Assembly: GCF_019733355.1 (NCBI RefSeq)
Contig: NZ_JAIHLQ010000003.1
Span: 216,947-280,946, forward strand
Direction of reading: 5' to 3'
DNA length: 64,000 nucleotides
From: Pseudomonas baetica
GTDB taxonomy: Bacteria > Pseudomonadota > Gammaproteobacteria > Pseudomonadales > Pseudomonadaceae
Shown here: one piece after another, positions 1 to 8,453 of the stretch
How the letters are laid out: the number at the start of each line of letters is the position of its first letter
Numbering within the stretch: the first letter of the stretch is position 1
Program-made: the position numbers and the translations under genes
The notes under the pieces: generated by a model
Told to the model about the DNA's origin: nothing
Database searches by the model: none
The model's input: only the letters and a program-made list of their open reading frames with translations

Positions 1-41
1 CGATCGAGGAAAACGGCAAACCCGACGCAACCTCTGAGTGA
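1..41 (+). CDS. C-terminal tail of an upstream protein (partial)
   Basis: The first 41 bases read open from base 3 to a TGA at 39-41, giving the last 12 residues (IEENGKPDATSE). The stop lies 45 bases before the start chosen for the next gene, which encodes a lone receiver domain, so the two probably share a transcript. The tail is too short to identify. Upstream partners of lone receivers are often sensor kinases, but that is only inference. Confidence 0.45.
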   Translation, partial: IEENGKPDATSE

Positions 42-85
42 CCGCACGGTCGTATCAGCAGCTATTGACCGAACAAAGGCTTCCC

Positions 86-463
86 ATGAGCGTAGATGCA
101 CAAGATGTAGTACTTATCGTCGAAGACGAACCGAATATCTTGATGATTCTTTCCATTTATCTAAAGGATCAAGGGTATCGCGTGCTCGAGGCCGAAAACG
201 GAGAGCAGGCGTTCGAAATCCTCGCGAGCAAGCCACATTTGGACCTGTTGATCACCGACTACCGCTTACCCGGCGGCATCTCCGGCGTGCAGATCGCCGA
301 GCCCGCCGTGAAGTTGCGACCTGATCTGAAGGTGATTTTCATCAGCGGTTATCCGCAGGAAATCCGCGAAACCGGCAGCCCGATCACACTCAAGGCGCCG
401 ATTCTGGAAAAACCGTTCGATCTGGATGTGTTGCAGGAAAAGATTCAGGAGTTGCTGGCTTGA
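86..463 (+). CDS. Single-domain response regulator (receiver only)
   Basis: A 125-residue protein made only of a CheY-like receiver domain. The acidic pocket is EDE near residues 13-15, the phospho-acceptor Asp lies in TDYRLP near residue 54, a Ser/Thr-type switch is in FISGY and the conserved Lys is in EKPF. There is no output domain, so it would act by phosphotransfer or protein contact. An upstream GTG at 38 overlaps the previous stop, but the ATG at 86 has AAAGG six bases ahead and gives the normal receiver length, so it is preferred. It faces the hybrid kinase gene across a REP-like repeat. Its FISGYPQEI and EKPF segments resemble the C-terminal receiver of that kinase, which hints at related phosphorelay components. 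Confidence 0.85.
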   Translation: MSVDAQDVVLIVEDEPNILMILSIYLKDQGYRVLEAENGEQAFEILASKPHLDLLITDYRLPGGISGVQIAEPAVKLRPDLKVIFISGYPQEIRETGSPITLKAPILEKPFDLDVLQEKIQELLA

Positions 464-494
464 GCCACGCTCGCTGAACTGAATCCACACCAGG

Positions 495-561
495 AGCTGC
501 CGCAGACGCCGACCTTTTGATCTTGTTGTTCAAAGTCAAAAGATCGCAGCCTTCGGCAGCT
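495..561. repeat. REP-like imperfect inverted repeat between convergent genes
   Basis: Two 26-nt arms (495-520 and 536-561) are near reverse complements, both containing AGCTGCCG/CGGCAGCT ends and a TTTTGA/TCAAAA inner part, around a 15-nt loop. The right arm carries the CGCAGCCTTCGGCAGC core seen in many intergenic repeats of fluorescent pseudomonads (recalled, not searched). It sits between two convergent genes and is followed by TTTT on the plus strand, so it may also end transcription. Confidence 0.65.
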
Positions 562-576
562 TTTACTTTTCCGGGT

Positions 577-2247
577 TCAGTTTTTGATCATCTCGCGTAC
601 CTTGGCCGTCAGCAGATCAAAGGTGAAGGGTTTGGTGATCATCTGCATGCCCGAGTCCAAAAAGCCTGCACGTACGGCCGCATGCTCGGCGTACCCGGTG
701 ATAAACAGGACTTTGAGCCCCGGTCGGTATTGCCGGCCGATCTCCGCCAGTTGCCGACCGTTCATGCCTGGCAAGCCGACATCGCTGATCATCAGGTCAA
801 TACGCTGAGGTGAGTTGATAATCGGCACCGCACCGTCGGCATCCGCGGCTTCCACATAGGCGTAACCCAACTCACTGAGCACGGCACTGACCAGCAAGCG
901 TACCGCCGGGTCGTCTTCGACGATCAGCACGGTTTCGCCATCCATTGCATGCGGGGCCTGGAGGGTATTGCTGGCGGGGTGCTCAAGTTCTTCACCGCGA
1001 AAGCGCGGCAGGTAGAGGTTGACGGTGGTTCCTTGATCGATTTCGCTGTCGATCGAGACATGTCCACGCGACTGCTTGCTAAAGCCATAGATCATCGACA
1101 GGCCCAGCCCGGTACCTTGCCCGATCGGCTTGGTGGTGAAAAACGGATCGAATGCACGGTTGATCACGCTTTTGGGCATGCCGCTGCCGTTGTCGGTGAC
1201 GCTCAACATCACATAATCACCGGGTTCAAGATTGGGATACGCCTCGGTGAATTCACGGTGCAGCACCTGGTTGCTCGTTTCTACCACCAGTTTTCCGCCC
1301 TCGGGCATCGCGTCGCGGGCATTGATCACCAGGTTGAGCAGGGCGCTTTCCAGTTGGTTGGGATCGGCCTCAGCGACCCACAGCTTGTCGTCCAGGCGCA
1401 TGTCCAGATGAATGCTTTCGTTGAGGCTGCGTTGCAGTAGTTCGCCCATCGACATCACCAGGCTATTCATCTGCACCGCTTTGGAGTCGAGCGACTGCCG
1501 ACGCGAAAACGCCAGCAGACGGTGCGTCAGGCCGGCGGCGCGGTTGGCAGAGGTCACGCCTAGATCAATCAGGCTGTCGAGGTCTTCGGTGCGCCCTCGG
1601 GCCAGGCGACGGCGCAGCAGCTCTAGGCTGCCGATGATCCCCGTGAGCATGTTGTTAAAGTCGTGGGCGATACCGCCAGTAAGCTGTCCGACGGCTTCCA
1701 TTTTCTGCGACTGACGCAATGCTTCTTCGTTATGGCGAAGTTGCGCGGTGCGTTCCTCGACTTGTTGCTCAAGGGTTTCGAGGGTTGATTGCAGGCGGCG
1801 TTCGCTTTCGCTCAGGTCGATCAGGCGGTCGCGGGCTTCGTACTGTCGACGTCGACCGCGCAGGGCAGTCGAAACCATGCTGACTAGCGTGGCCGGATGA
1901 AACGGGCGTTCAAGGAATGTAACGTTGCCCAACTGGCTACTGAGGTGCGAGGAGGGGGCTTGTTGCTGCCCGCCATGGTGGGTGAGCAATATGATCGGTA
2001 GGTCCGACCACGCCGGTTGTTGTTCCAGATACACAAACAACGCTTCCAGCTCTGGCCCATGCAAGGCTTCGGCAGCGATCAGCAGCAGGCCGGCACCCTG
2101 CTCAAGCTGAGTGCATAGCGAGCCAAGATCGGGTGTGATCAGGCCACCGTAACCGGCCTCGTTGAGGATCATCAGCGCAATTTGGCTGTCGCGGCCCACC
2201 GGTGCCAGAATCAGCGCCTGTTCGGCCAGCGGCATGGTCTGCGTCAC
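577..2247 (-). CDS. Hybrid sensor histidine kinase with N-terminal pseudo-receiver
   Basis: A 556-residue soluble protein. Residues about 8-130 fold-match a receiver but the phospho-acceptor position reads LLIAAEAL with no Asp, so it looks like a pseudo-receiver; the Lys-region motif (LERPF) has no Lys. A coiled-coil stretch rich in Glu/Gln follows (about 140-180). The HisKA box is GGIAHDFNNMLTG (about 190-205), then a HATPase domain with NLVINARDAMP (N box) and DNGSGMP (G1), then a C-terminal receiver with EDDP, SDVGLP and TKPF. There are no membrane segments, so it is cytoplasmic. Its start codon overlaps the KaiC-like gene's stop (ATGA), pointing to translational coupling. A KaiC-like partner suggests control by, or of, an ATP-driven RecA-fold switch. 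Confidence 0.9.
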   Translation of the reverse strand: MTQTMPLAEQALILAPVGRDSQIALMILNEAGYGGLITPDLGSLCTQLEQGAGLLLIAAEALHGPELEALFVYLEQQPAWSDLPIILLTHHGGQQQAPSSHLSSQLGNVTFLERPFHPATLVSMVSTALRGRRRQYEARDRLIDLSESERRLQSTLETLEQQVEERTAQLRHNEEALRQSQKMEAVGQLTGGIAHDFNNMLTGIIGSLELLRRRLARGRTEDLDSLIDLGVTSANRAAGLTHRLLAFSRRQSLDSKAVQMNSLVMSMGELLQRSLNESIHLDMRLDDKLWVAEADPNQLESALLNLVINARDAMPEGGKLVVETSNQVLHREFTEAYPNLEPGDYVMLSVTDNGSGMPKSVINRAFDPFFTTKPIGQGTGLGLSMIYGFSKQSRGHVSIDSEIDQGTTVNLYLPRFRGEELEHPASNTLQAPHAMDGETVLIVEDDPAVRLLVSAVLSELGYAYVEAADADGAVPIINSPQRIDLMISDVGLPGMNGRQLAEIGRQYRPGLKVLFITGYAEHAAVRAGFLDSGMQMITKPFTFDLLTAKVREMIKN

Positions 2248-3746
2248 AAGTTATCTTCCCGAAGCAAAGGTTTGCTCGCGCCAAGGTAGGTCGGCACACC
2301 GCGCAGTACGCCTTGAAAAGCGTCCAGCGGTTCGCCGATGGTCATGCCTTGCGACGAAATACGGTATTCGCGGATTGTCGATTCATGGCTGCCGGTACGT
2401 TTCTTGATGATCGAGATCGCCCGGCGAACTTTGCCGATCGCTTCGAAGTAGCGCAAAAGGATCACCGTATCGGCCAGGTAAGTGATATCGACTGGCGCCT
2501 GCATATCGCCGACCAGCCCATGCTGGGCAACGGTCATAAACGTCGCGGCACCTTTGCGGTTCAGGTACAGCAACAATTCGTGCATGTGCAGCACGAGGGC
2601 GTTCTCTTCCGGCATCGCGGCTTGATAGCCGTTGATGCTGTCGATCACCACGGTTTTGATATTGCCTTCATCGACGCAGCGGCGCACACGATGCGAGAAC
2701 TCGCCGGGCGAAAGTTCGGCGGCATCGACCTGCTCGATCAGCAGATTGCCCGTGGCCCGTAAGGCCTTGAGGTCGATGCCGATGTTTTTCATGCGCTCGA
2801 ACAGCAACCCCAACTCTTCATCAAAAATAAAAAGGGCTGCTTTTTCACCGCGGGACACGGCTGCGGCGGCGAAAATCATCGAGATCAGCGATTTACCGGT
2901 ACCCGCTGGACCAAGAATCAAGGTGCTGGAGCCGGCTTCGATGCCACCCCCGAGCAGGGCATCCATTTCCTTGATCCCACTGGTCAATTGCAGGCGGGAA
3001 TAGTCGCCACGGTGTTCGGCGGCCACCAGTCGAGGGAACACATGCACGCCGTCGCCCATGATGGTGAAGTCGTGGAAACCGCCACGGTACTTCTGGCCGC
3101 GATACTTGACCACGCGAATGCGGCGCCGCTCGGCACCGTAGTTGGGCGTGATCTCTTCGAGGCGAATCACACCGTGGGCGACACTGTGTACGGTTTTGTC
3201 CAGTGATTCGGTCGTCAGGTCGTCGAGCAGCAAGACCGTGGCGTCGTAGCGCACGAAGTAATGCTTGATCGCCAGGATTTGCCGGCGGTAGCGCAGAGAG
3301 CTTTGCGCCAGCAAACGAATTTCGGAAAGGCTGTCGAGTACCACGCGTGTCGGCTTGAAGCGTTCAACCACTTCAAAAATCTGCTTGGTCGCTTCGCCCA
3401 GTTCCAGGTCGGAGGAGTACAACAGGCTCTGCTGGTGCTCGGCATTGAGCAGGCTTTCAGGCGGTGTCAGCTCGAAAATTTCAATATTCTCATCAAGCTC
3501 CCAGCCGTGGGAAAGCGCCCCTTGGCGTAGCTCACGCTCGGTTTCCGACAGCGTAATGTACAAACAGCGTTCGCCGGCGAGCGCGCCTGCCATAAGAAAA
3601 TGCAGAGCGACCGTGGTTTTGCCGGTTCCGGGCTCACCTTCGAGCAAGAACACATGTCCGCGAGATAAACCACCGGCCAGGATGTCGTCCATACCCACAA
3701 TGCCGGTAGCGGCTTTTGCACTGATCAACGCGTTAGATGTAGACAA
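2244..3746 (-). CDS. KaiC-like double RecA-fold ATPase
   Basis: About 500 residues with two KaiC/RecA-type ATPase domains in tandem. Domain 1 has Walker A GEPGTGKTT (near residue 38) and a Walker B-like VVLDSL; domain 2 has GPAGTGKSL (near 280) and TVVIDSING. Length and tandem layout match the KaiC family, although no kaiA or kaiB is visible here. A TTG start at 3746 is chosen because GAGAGGG lies six bases before it; an ATG 15 bases further upstream is the alternative. The gene overlaps the hybrid kinase gene by four bases (ATGA). In non-cyanobacteria such KaiC-plus-kinase pairs are linked to stress or environmental signalling rather than a proven clock; which applies here is unknown. Confidence 0.85.
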   Translation of the reverse strand: MSTSNALISAKAATGIVGMDDILAGGLSRGHVFLLEGEPGTGKTTVALHFLMAGALAGERCLYITLSETERELRQGALSHGWELDENIEIFELTPPESLLNAEHQQSLLYSSDLELGEATKQIFEVVERFKPTRVVLDSLSEIRLLAQSSLRYRRQILAIKHYFVRYDATVLLLDDLTTESLDKTVHSVAHGVIRLEEITPNYGAERRRIRVVKYRGQKYRGGFHDFTIMGDGVHVFPRLVAAEHRGDYSRLQLTSGIKEMDALLGGGIEAGSSTLILGPAGTGKSLISMIFAAAAVSRGEKAALFIFDEELGLLFERMKNIGIDLKALRATGNLLIEQVDAAELSPGEFSHRVRRCVDEGNIKTVVIDSINGYQAAMPEENALVLHMHELLLYLNRKGAATFMTVAQHGLVGDMQAPVDITYLADTVILLRYFEAIGKVRRAISIIKKRTGSHESTIREYRISSQGMTIGEPLDAFQGVLRGVPTYLGASKPLLREDNL

Positions 3747-3856
3747 AAAATGCCCTCTCATGACTAGGGGAGTCGAGGCGCTTTATCGAAAGCGGTCGCC
3801 TGATCTACTTGACCCCTTGGCGAGATGGCGGTTCAGAATTTTCTTTGAACGCTCGT

Positions 3857-4912
3857 TCAGAGCCCTTGCTGCAACGCGGGATCGTCGGGGTTCAGTTGTT
3901 CGAGTTGGGCCAGCAGAACCTGCACATTCTGCAGTTGGCCGCTCTCTTTCCAGTAATTGATCAGCAACACCCGTGCTTTGCGATCAGCGGGATGACGCTG
4001 AACGATTTCCTGTAGCTGCTTTTGCGCGGCTTCCAGTTCCTCGGCGCTGTGCAGCGTCGTGGCGAGGTCGTAGCGGTAATCCTTGTTGTCAGGTTCCAGT
4101 TCGACCGCTTTGGACAGACCGAGCAGGGCGTATTCGCGCTGACCGTGGTGCAGCAGCCAAAGACCGAGGGCATGTTGCAGATACGCGGAGTCTGGCTGGG
4201 CTTTGAGCTGTCGGGCGAGCAATTGTCGGGCTGCGTCAGTCTGTCCCTGGCGGTCAAGCACATCGATCTGCATGACCAGCGCCTGCAGGTTGCCGGGTTC
4301 CAGACGCAGCGTATTGTCCAGTGCAACCTGAGCGTTCTTGAGTTCAGCGTTATGGATGTAAAGGCGAGCCAGTTGCGCATAATTGGCTGCACTTTCAGGT
4401 TGGCCCTTGAGCACTTGCTCCCAGCCGTCAATCGCCTGCTGCAGCGGAGCGAAGTACAGGCCTAGCTCATCAGGCGTCAAACCGAGCAGGGCGTTGATCG
4501 CGGCAAAACGAACGGTTTGATCCTCATCATCAAGCATCGGCCCCAGCAGCAGGCTGCGTTCGCCGCCCGGAACCAGTCCAACGACACTATTGATTGCCGC
4601 TGCACGCACCTTGGGCGCTTCGTTCTGCAGGTCCGCATCGGCGAGTTTCAAGGCCAGCGGACTGGGGTAGTTAGCCAGTTCGTCATGCAGCCAGACGCGT
4701 CGCTTGACCGACAGATCCGCACGCCCCAATTGTTGATACAACTGACGTGCCGCGCCCGCTTGACCGGTACGGGCGGCGCTCAGCGCTTCGCTGTAACCAT
4801 GCCTGATCGCGTCCGGGATCACTGGTGCGCTGCTGCGCAGGGATAGCCAGGCCACGGTGATAACCAGCACGAGGCCTAGGCTGATGAGCAGATAACGGCG
4901 GGACTTGAGCAT
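3857..4912 (-). CDS. Membrane-anchored TPR/HEAT-repeat protein
   Basis: A 351-residue protein starting MLKSRRYLLISLGLVLVITVAW, one N-terminal membrane anchor with the rest outside the cytoplasm. Residues about 80-150 carry two HEAT-like repeats (VRAAAINSVVGL and VRFAAINALLGL). The C-terminal half is a run of tetratricopeptide repeats (for example AANYAQLARLYIHN, YALLGLSKAVELEPDNKDYRYDLA). The open frame extends 63 codons upstream without a credible start, so the hydrophobic start at 4912 is chosen. Such proteins scaffold other proteins. In pseudomonads TPR/HEAT proteins are often encoded near cytochrome or multicopper proteins, but nothing here fixes a partner. Confidence 0.75.
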   Translation of the reverse strand: MLKSRRYLLISLGLVLVITVAWLSLRSSAPVIPDAIRHGYSEALSAARTGQAGAARQLYQQLGRADLSVKRRVWLHDELANYPSPLALKLADADLQNEAPKVRAAAINSVVGLVPGGERSLLLGPMLDDEDQTVRFAAINALLGLTPDELGLYFAPLQQAIDGWEQVLKGQPESAANYAQLARLYIHNAELKNAQVALDNTLRLEPGNLQALVMQIDVLDRQGQTDAARQLLARQLKAQPDSAYLQHALGLWLLHHGQREYALLGLSKAVELEPDNKDYRYDLATTLHSAEELEAAQKQLQEIVQRHPADRKARVLLINYWKESGQLQNVQVLLAQLEQLNPDDPALQQGL

Positions 4913-5084
4913 GCAGGATTCCGAAAACAGGCGAACTTGAGCGCAGCGGCAAGCTTCGGTCAGCCCGGCCTGTGAGTCAAACCCGATACATGCGAATCGG
5001 CCTACAAGTCGCGTCGACTCTATGAGTCGTGAAGTTTTCAATGCAGTGTCTACGCTTGGAGGAGTTGTTTCGACGAGTGTGCCC

Positions 5085-7220
5085 ATGCAAGCCCTGCTCA
5101 ATTACTTCAAGGCCGTGATACATCCTGGTCAGGCGATCCTGCTGTTTGCCTTGCGCACCATCGCGGCGGGGTTGCTGACGCTGTATCTGGCGTTTCTGTT
5201 CGATCTCGACCAACCCAAGTGGTCGATCATGGCGGTCGTCATTGTCAGCCAGCCGCTGGCAGGGATGGCGCTGGCACGCAGTTTCGGTCAGGTGATCGGT
5301 ACCACCCTGGGGGCGGCCGTCGCGGTGTTGATCATGGCGATTTTTCCGCAGGCGCCGCTGCCATTCATTATCACGCTGGCCTTGTGGCTGGCCTTGTGCA
5401 CGGCGGGCGGCACTTTGCTGCGCTACACCAGCTCCCAGGCATTTGTACTCAGTGGATATACCGCTGTGGTGGTGGCATTACTGGCTATTCCCAATCAGGA
5501 CGGCACCTTTCTATTGGCCATCACCCGCGTCACCGAGACCCTGCTGGCCGTGGCGTGTGTCTGTGTGGTCAGCTTGCTCACGGCGCGCCCGGAAGCCGTG
5601 GCCAAGGGGTATTTCGCCAAGGTCGACCAAGTGATCAAACTCGTCGCCAGCCACGCCGCTGCCGTGATTCGCACAGAAGAAAGCGAAGCCGAATTTCAGC
5701 GCCGACAAATGCAGTTGCTCGGTGAAATCAGCGTCCTCGAAGGGCTGCGGCGCCACCTGTATTTCGATGCTCCACGTTTGCGCAGTGCCAACAATCTGGT
5801 GTTGCTGCTGGGCAACCAACTGATGTTGCTGACGTCGCGGTTGACCGCATTGAGGCATCAGCGCGAACTGCTCACCGAGCGCTGGGAGGGCGATTTGCCT
5901 CTCGATGTCCAGCGCCTGCGTGCCGCTGAACTGGCGCTTCTCGATCAGTTGGCGGAGCAGGGGAGGTCTATGCCTGCCGAGACGCGGCATCACTTCGTCA
6001 CGCTGCAACAGCAGTTTGAAGCATTGGCTTACCAGGCCGAACAGTTGACCGAAGACCTGAGCGCGCCCCTGCGCTCACTGGCTTGGGCGTTGCGCTGGGA
6101 GCAGGCACGGCTGTTGCAACAACTGGAGCAAATCCTCGAGTTGAGCGACGCGATTCAGGAAGGGCGTGAGGCCAGTTGCCTTTATCGCGGTCAGGCCAGC
6201 CCACTGCATCTGGATTTCACGCTGGCCACCATGAACGCTGTCCGAGCCTTCACCGCTTTGCTGGTGGCCGGGCTGATCTGGATCGAAACTGCCTGGGACG
6301 GCGCCCGTGGCGGGATGATCCTGGTGGGGATTCTTTGTTCGCTCATGGCGACTTTCCCGCGACCGCTGATGGCCGCGCAAAGTTATGCCCGTGGATTGGG
6401 GTTGGCACTTGTGGTCTCGGCGGTCTATCAGTTTATGCTGGTGCCGGCGATCAGCGATTTCGAGTTGTTGGCGTTGGTACTTGCCCCTCTGCTTTACGTG
6501 ATCGCGGTCGGTTTGGCGAGCCCGGCGACTGCCGGGATCGGCATGGGGCTGGGGCTGTCGAGCTTTCTTCTCCTCGGCCCACAGAATGTCGGCACCGGGC
6601 AGAACACGGCCATTCAATGGTTCGAGTTTGCCGGTGCCTATGTCAGCGCGGCGATGCTGGCGCTGATCGTCTATGCCTGGATTTTTCCGTTTCGCCCGGT
6701 TTGGCGAGTTCGCCGGTTGTATAACGAGGCGCGCGAGCAGGTCTATGAACTGACCAAAACACCGGCCACCGACGAACAACAATTCGCCTTCGAAAGCCGC
6801 ATGGTCGACCGCCTGACCAGCATGCTTGGCTTGCTGCCGGCAGCAAATGAGCGCGCCATGCAGCAGCTATATGAAATCAGTCTGGCTTGCGTAGCCTTGG
6901 GTGTGGCCACCCACCAGCTCAGGCAGCAGGCGCAGAACAATGCACTGCTGACGGATGCGTTCAGTCAGCGTTTGTCTTCAAGCCTGCGCAAGACCGGGCG
7001 CTTTGTGGCGGGTCGCCACGACGCGCAACTGGCGCCGTTGCTGGTCACGCTGCACGGGTTGGGGGATGAGCTGGATGATTTGCACGTCGCCAGTCATGAA
7101 CATTTATGGTCGGTGTTCCGCATGCGTGTAGCTTTGATGATCGTCGTGTCATTCCTTGAGCGCCATGGCGAACAGTTGCAACGTAATGCCCCGGAAGGAG
7201 AGCCTGCCCTTGCCCATTGA
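5085..7220 (+). CDS. FUSC-family inner-membrane efflux protein (AaeB-like)
   Basis: About 711 residues in two halves, each beginning with a bundle of hydrophobic segments (residues about 10-160 and 375-520) followed by a long helical cytoplasmic region, as in the FUSC / aromatic acid exporter family. Motifs such as FALRTIAAGLL and DQPKWSIM in the first bundle are typical. The start at 5085 (MQALLNYF) fits the family; an upstream ATG at 5022 adds an atypical leader. It is followed, with overlap, by a DUF1656 protein and an HlyD-type adaptor. This is the usual three-gene order for export of aromatic acids or related toxic compounds. No outer-membrane partner is encoded in the operon. Confidence 0.88.
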   Translation: MQALLNYFKAVIHPGQAILLFALRTIAAGLLTLYLAFLFDLDQPKWSIMAVVIVSQPLAGMALARSFGQVIGTTLGAAVAVLIMAIFPQAPLPFIITLALWLALCTAGGTLLRYTSSQAFVLSGYTAVVVALLAIPNQDGTFLLAITRVTETLLAVACVCVVSLLTARPEAVAKGYFAKVDQVIKLVASHAAAVIRTEESEAEFQRRQMQLLGEISVLEGLRRHLYFDAPRLRSANNLVLLLGNQLMLLTSRLTALRHQRELLTERWEGDLPLDVQRLRAAELALLDQLAEQGRSMPAETRHHFVTLQQQFEALAYQAEQLTEDLSAPLRSLAWALRWEQARLLQQLEQILELSDAIQEGREASCLYRGQASPLHLDFTLATMNAVRAFTALLVAGLIWIETAWDGARGGMILVGILCSLMATFPRPLMAAQSYARGLGLALVVSAVYQFMLVPAISDFELLALVLAPLLYVIAVGLASPATAGIGMGLGLSSFLLLGPQNVGTGQNTAIQWFEFAGAYVSAAMLALIVYAWIFPFRPVWRVRRLYNEAREQVYELTKTPATDEQQFAFESRMVDRLTSMLGLLPAANERAMQQLYEISLACVALGVATHQLRQQAQNNALLTDAFSQRLSSSLRKTGRFVAGRHDAQLAPLLVTLHGLGDELDDLHVASHEHLWSVFRMRVALMIVVSFLERHGEQLQRNAPEGEPALAH

Positions 7221-7410
7221 TTTCGAGATTGGCGGCGTTTATCTGCCACCGATTGCCCAGGCCCTGTTGCTGGCCATACCGATATTCATGTTGCTGGACT
7301 GGGTTTTGCGCCGACTGGGGGTGATGCGACGGGTCTGGCATGAAGCACTTTTTGAGGGCGCGTTGTATGCCTGCGTCTGTGCCACGCTGATTTTGCTGAT
7401 GGGAGCCTGA
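7210..7410 (+). CDS. DUF1656 small membrane protein
   Basis: A 66-residue protein beginning (TTG)PIDFEIGGVYLPP, the family's characteristic N terminus, with two membrane segments (LLLAIPIFMLLDWVL and ALYACVCATLILLM). TTG at 7210 is chosen because GGAAGGAG ends ten bases upstream and longer starts add an unrelated leader. It overlaps the end of the FUSC gene by 11 bases. DUF1656 proteins (AaeX-like) accompany FUSC/HlyD exporters; their exact role is unknown. Confidence 0.85.
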   Translation: MPIDFEIGGVYLPPIAQALLLAIPIFMLLDWVLRRLGVMRRVWHEALFEGALYACVCATLILLMGA

Positions 7411-7414
7411 TGCC

Positions 7415-8395
7415 TTGAAAGTGTTACTTGCTCGATTGACGACGTTGGCGGTGGTGATACTGGCAATCGTGCTCGGCTGGTTTGCCTGGGAGCATTACAC
7501 CCGCGCGCCGTGGACCCGGGATGCCCGGGTGAGGGCGGACGTGGTGACGCTATCGGCCGATGTTTCCGGACGCATCGTCAGTCTGGCAGTGCAGGACAAC
7601 CAGCATGTCGACAAAGGCCAATTGTTGATGGAGATCGATCCGGCACGCTACCGATTGGCGGTAGAGCATTCGCGGCGCGCGGTTGAAGTGGCAAAGGCCA
7701 CGCTGGGGCAGTCGCAAGCCGCGATTGTTGCCAGTGAAGCACTGCTCAAACAGCGTCAAAGCGAAGAGCGCCGGCGGCGTACGCTCAAACAGGGCTTTGC
7801 CATCTCCGGGGAAGAGTGGGAAAAATCCAGTACCGATGTGGCTGTTGCCCAGGCTGATCTGTTGCGCAATCAGGCCAACCTCGGATTGGCCGAGGCCAAC
7901 GTACAACTGGCGATTGCGGCGCTGACCCAGGCGGAGCTGGACTTGCAGCGCACCCGCGTCGAGTCACCGGTCAGCGGCTATGTCACCAACCTGTTGACGC
8001 GTCAGGGTGATTACGCGGTGGCCGGTGGCGCGCTGTTGGCGCTGGTCGACAGCGATTCGTTCTACGTCAGCGGCTATTTCGAAGAAACCAAACTGCCGCG
8101 AATCGAGGAAGGCGATCGGGTGCGGGTTCAGTTGATGAGCGGTGAAACCTTCGGGGGCACGGTGCAGAGCATCGCCTTCGCCATCGCCGACCGTGAAAAC
8201 GCCCCGGGCAGTCGCCTGCTGGCCAACATCAATCCGAGTTACACCTGGGTGAAACTGGCGCAACGGGTGCCAGTCCGGATCGAAATCGACGGTGACTATG
8301 CCGGCAAGAACCGCTTGCGGGCAGGTACCACCGCCACAGTCACGATTCTGGAAAACAAAAAAGATCAGGCACAAAAAAGCCCCGCGACCGAATGA
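7415..8395 (+). CDS. HlyD/AaeA-family periplasmic adaptor
   Basis: A 326-residue membrane-fusion protein with an N-terminal signal anchor (LARLTTLAVVILAIVLGWFAW). It shows the N-terminal barrel/lipoyl start TRDARVRADVVTLSADVSGRI and the matching C-terminal lipoyl half RVESPVSGYVTNL around a coiled-coil hairpin (about 90-170), then a beta-barrel region. The TTG start at 7415 has GGGAG ten bases upstream. It bridges the FUSC pump to an outer-membrane channel not encoded nearby. The stop codon lies inside the loop of the terminator shared with the facing mexEF-oprN operon. Confidence 0.9.
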   Translation: MKVLLARLTTLAVVILAIVLGWFAWEHYTRAPWTRDARVRADVVTLSADVSGRIVSLAVQDNQHVDKGQLLMEIDPARYRLAVEHSRRAVEVAKATLGQSQAAIVASEALLKQRQSEERRRRTLKQGFAISGEEWEKSSTDVAVAQADLLRNQANLGLAEANVQLAIAALTQAELDLQRTRVESPVSGYVTNLLTRQGDYAVAGGALLALVDSDSFYVSGYFEETKLPRIEEGDRVRVQLMSGETFGGTVQSIAFAIADRENAPGSRLLANINPSYTWVKLAQRVPVRIEIDGDYAGKNRLRAGTTATVTILENKKDQAQKSPATE

Positions 8396-8409
8396 TACGC
8401 GGGGCAAAA
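8371..8409 (-). terminator. Rho-independent terminator of mexEF-oprN
   Basis: A perfect 8-bp stem (GCCCCGCG at 8379-8386, CGCGGGGC at 8398-8405) with an 11-nt loop. On the minus strand it is followed by a run of six T (complement of 8373-8378), as expected for the end of the mexEF-oprN transcript. On the plus strand the downstream A6T3 is weaker, so termination of the facing operon is less certain. Confidence 0.8.
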
Positions 8410-8453
8410 AATTTGGTTGGTTGCGGCCAACCAAAGGAGCTCTTTAACAACTC

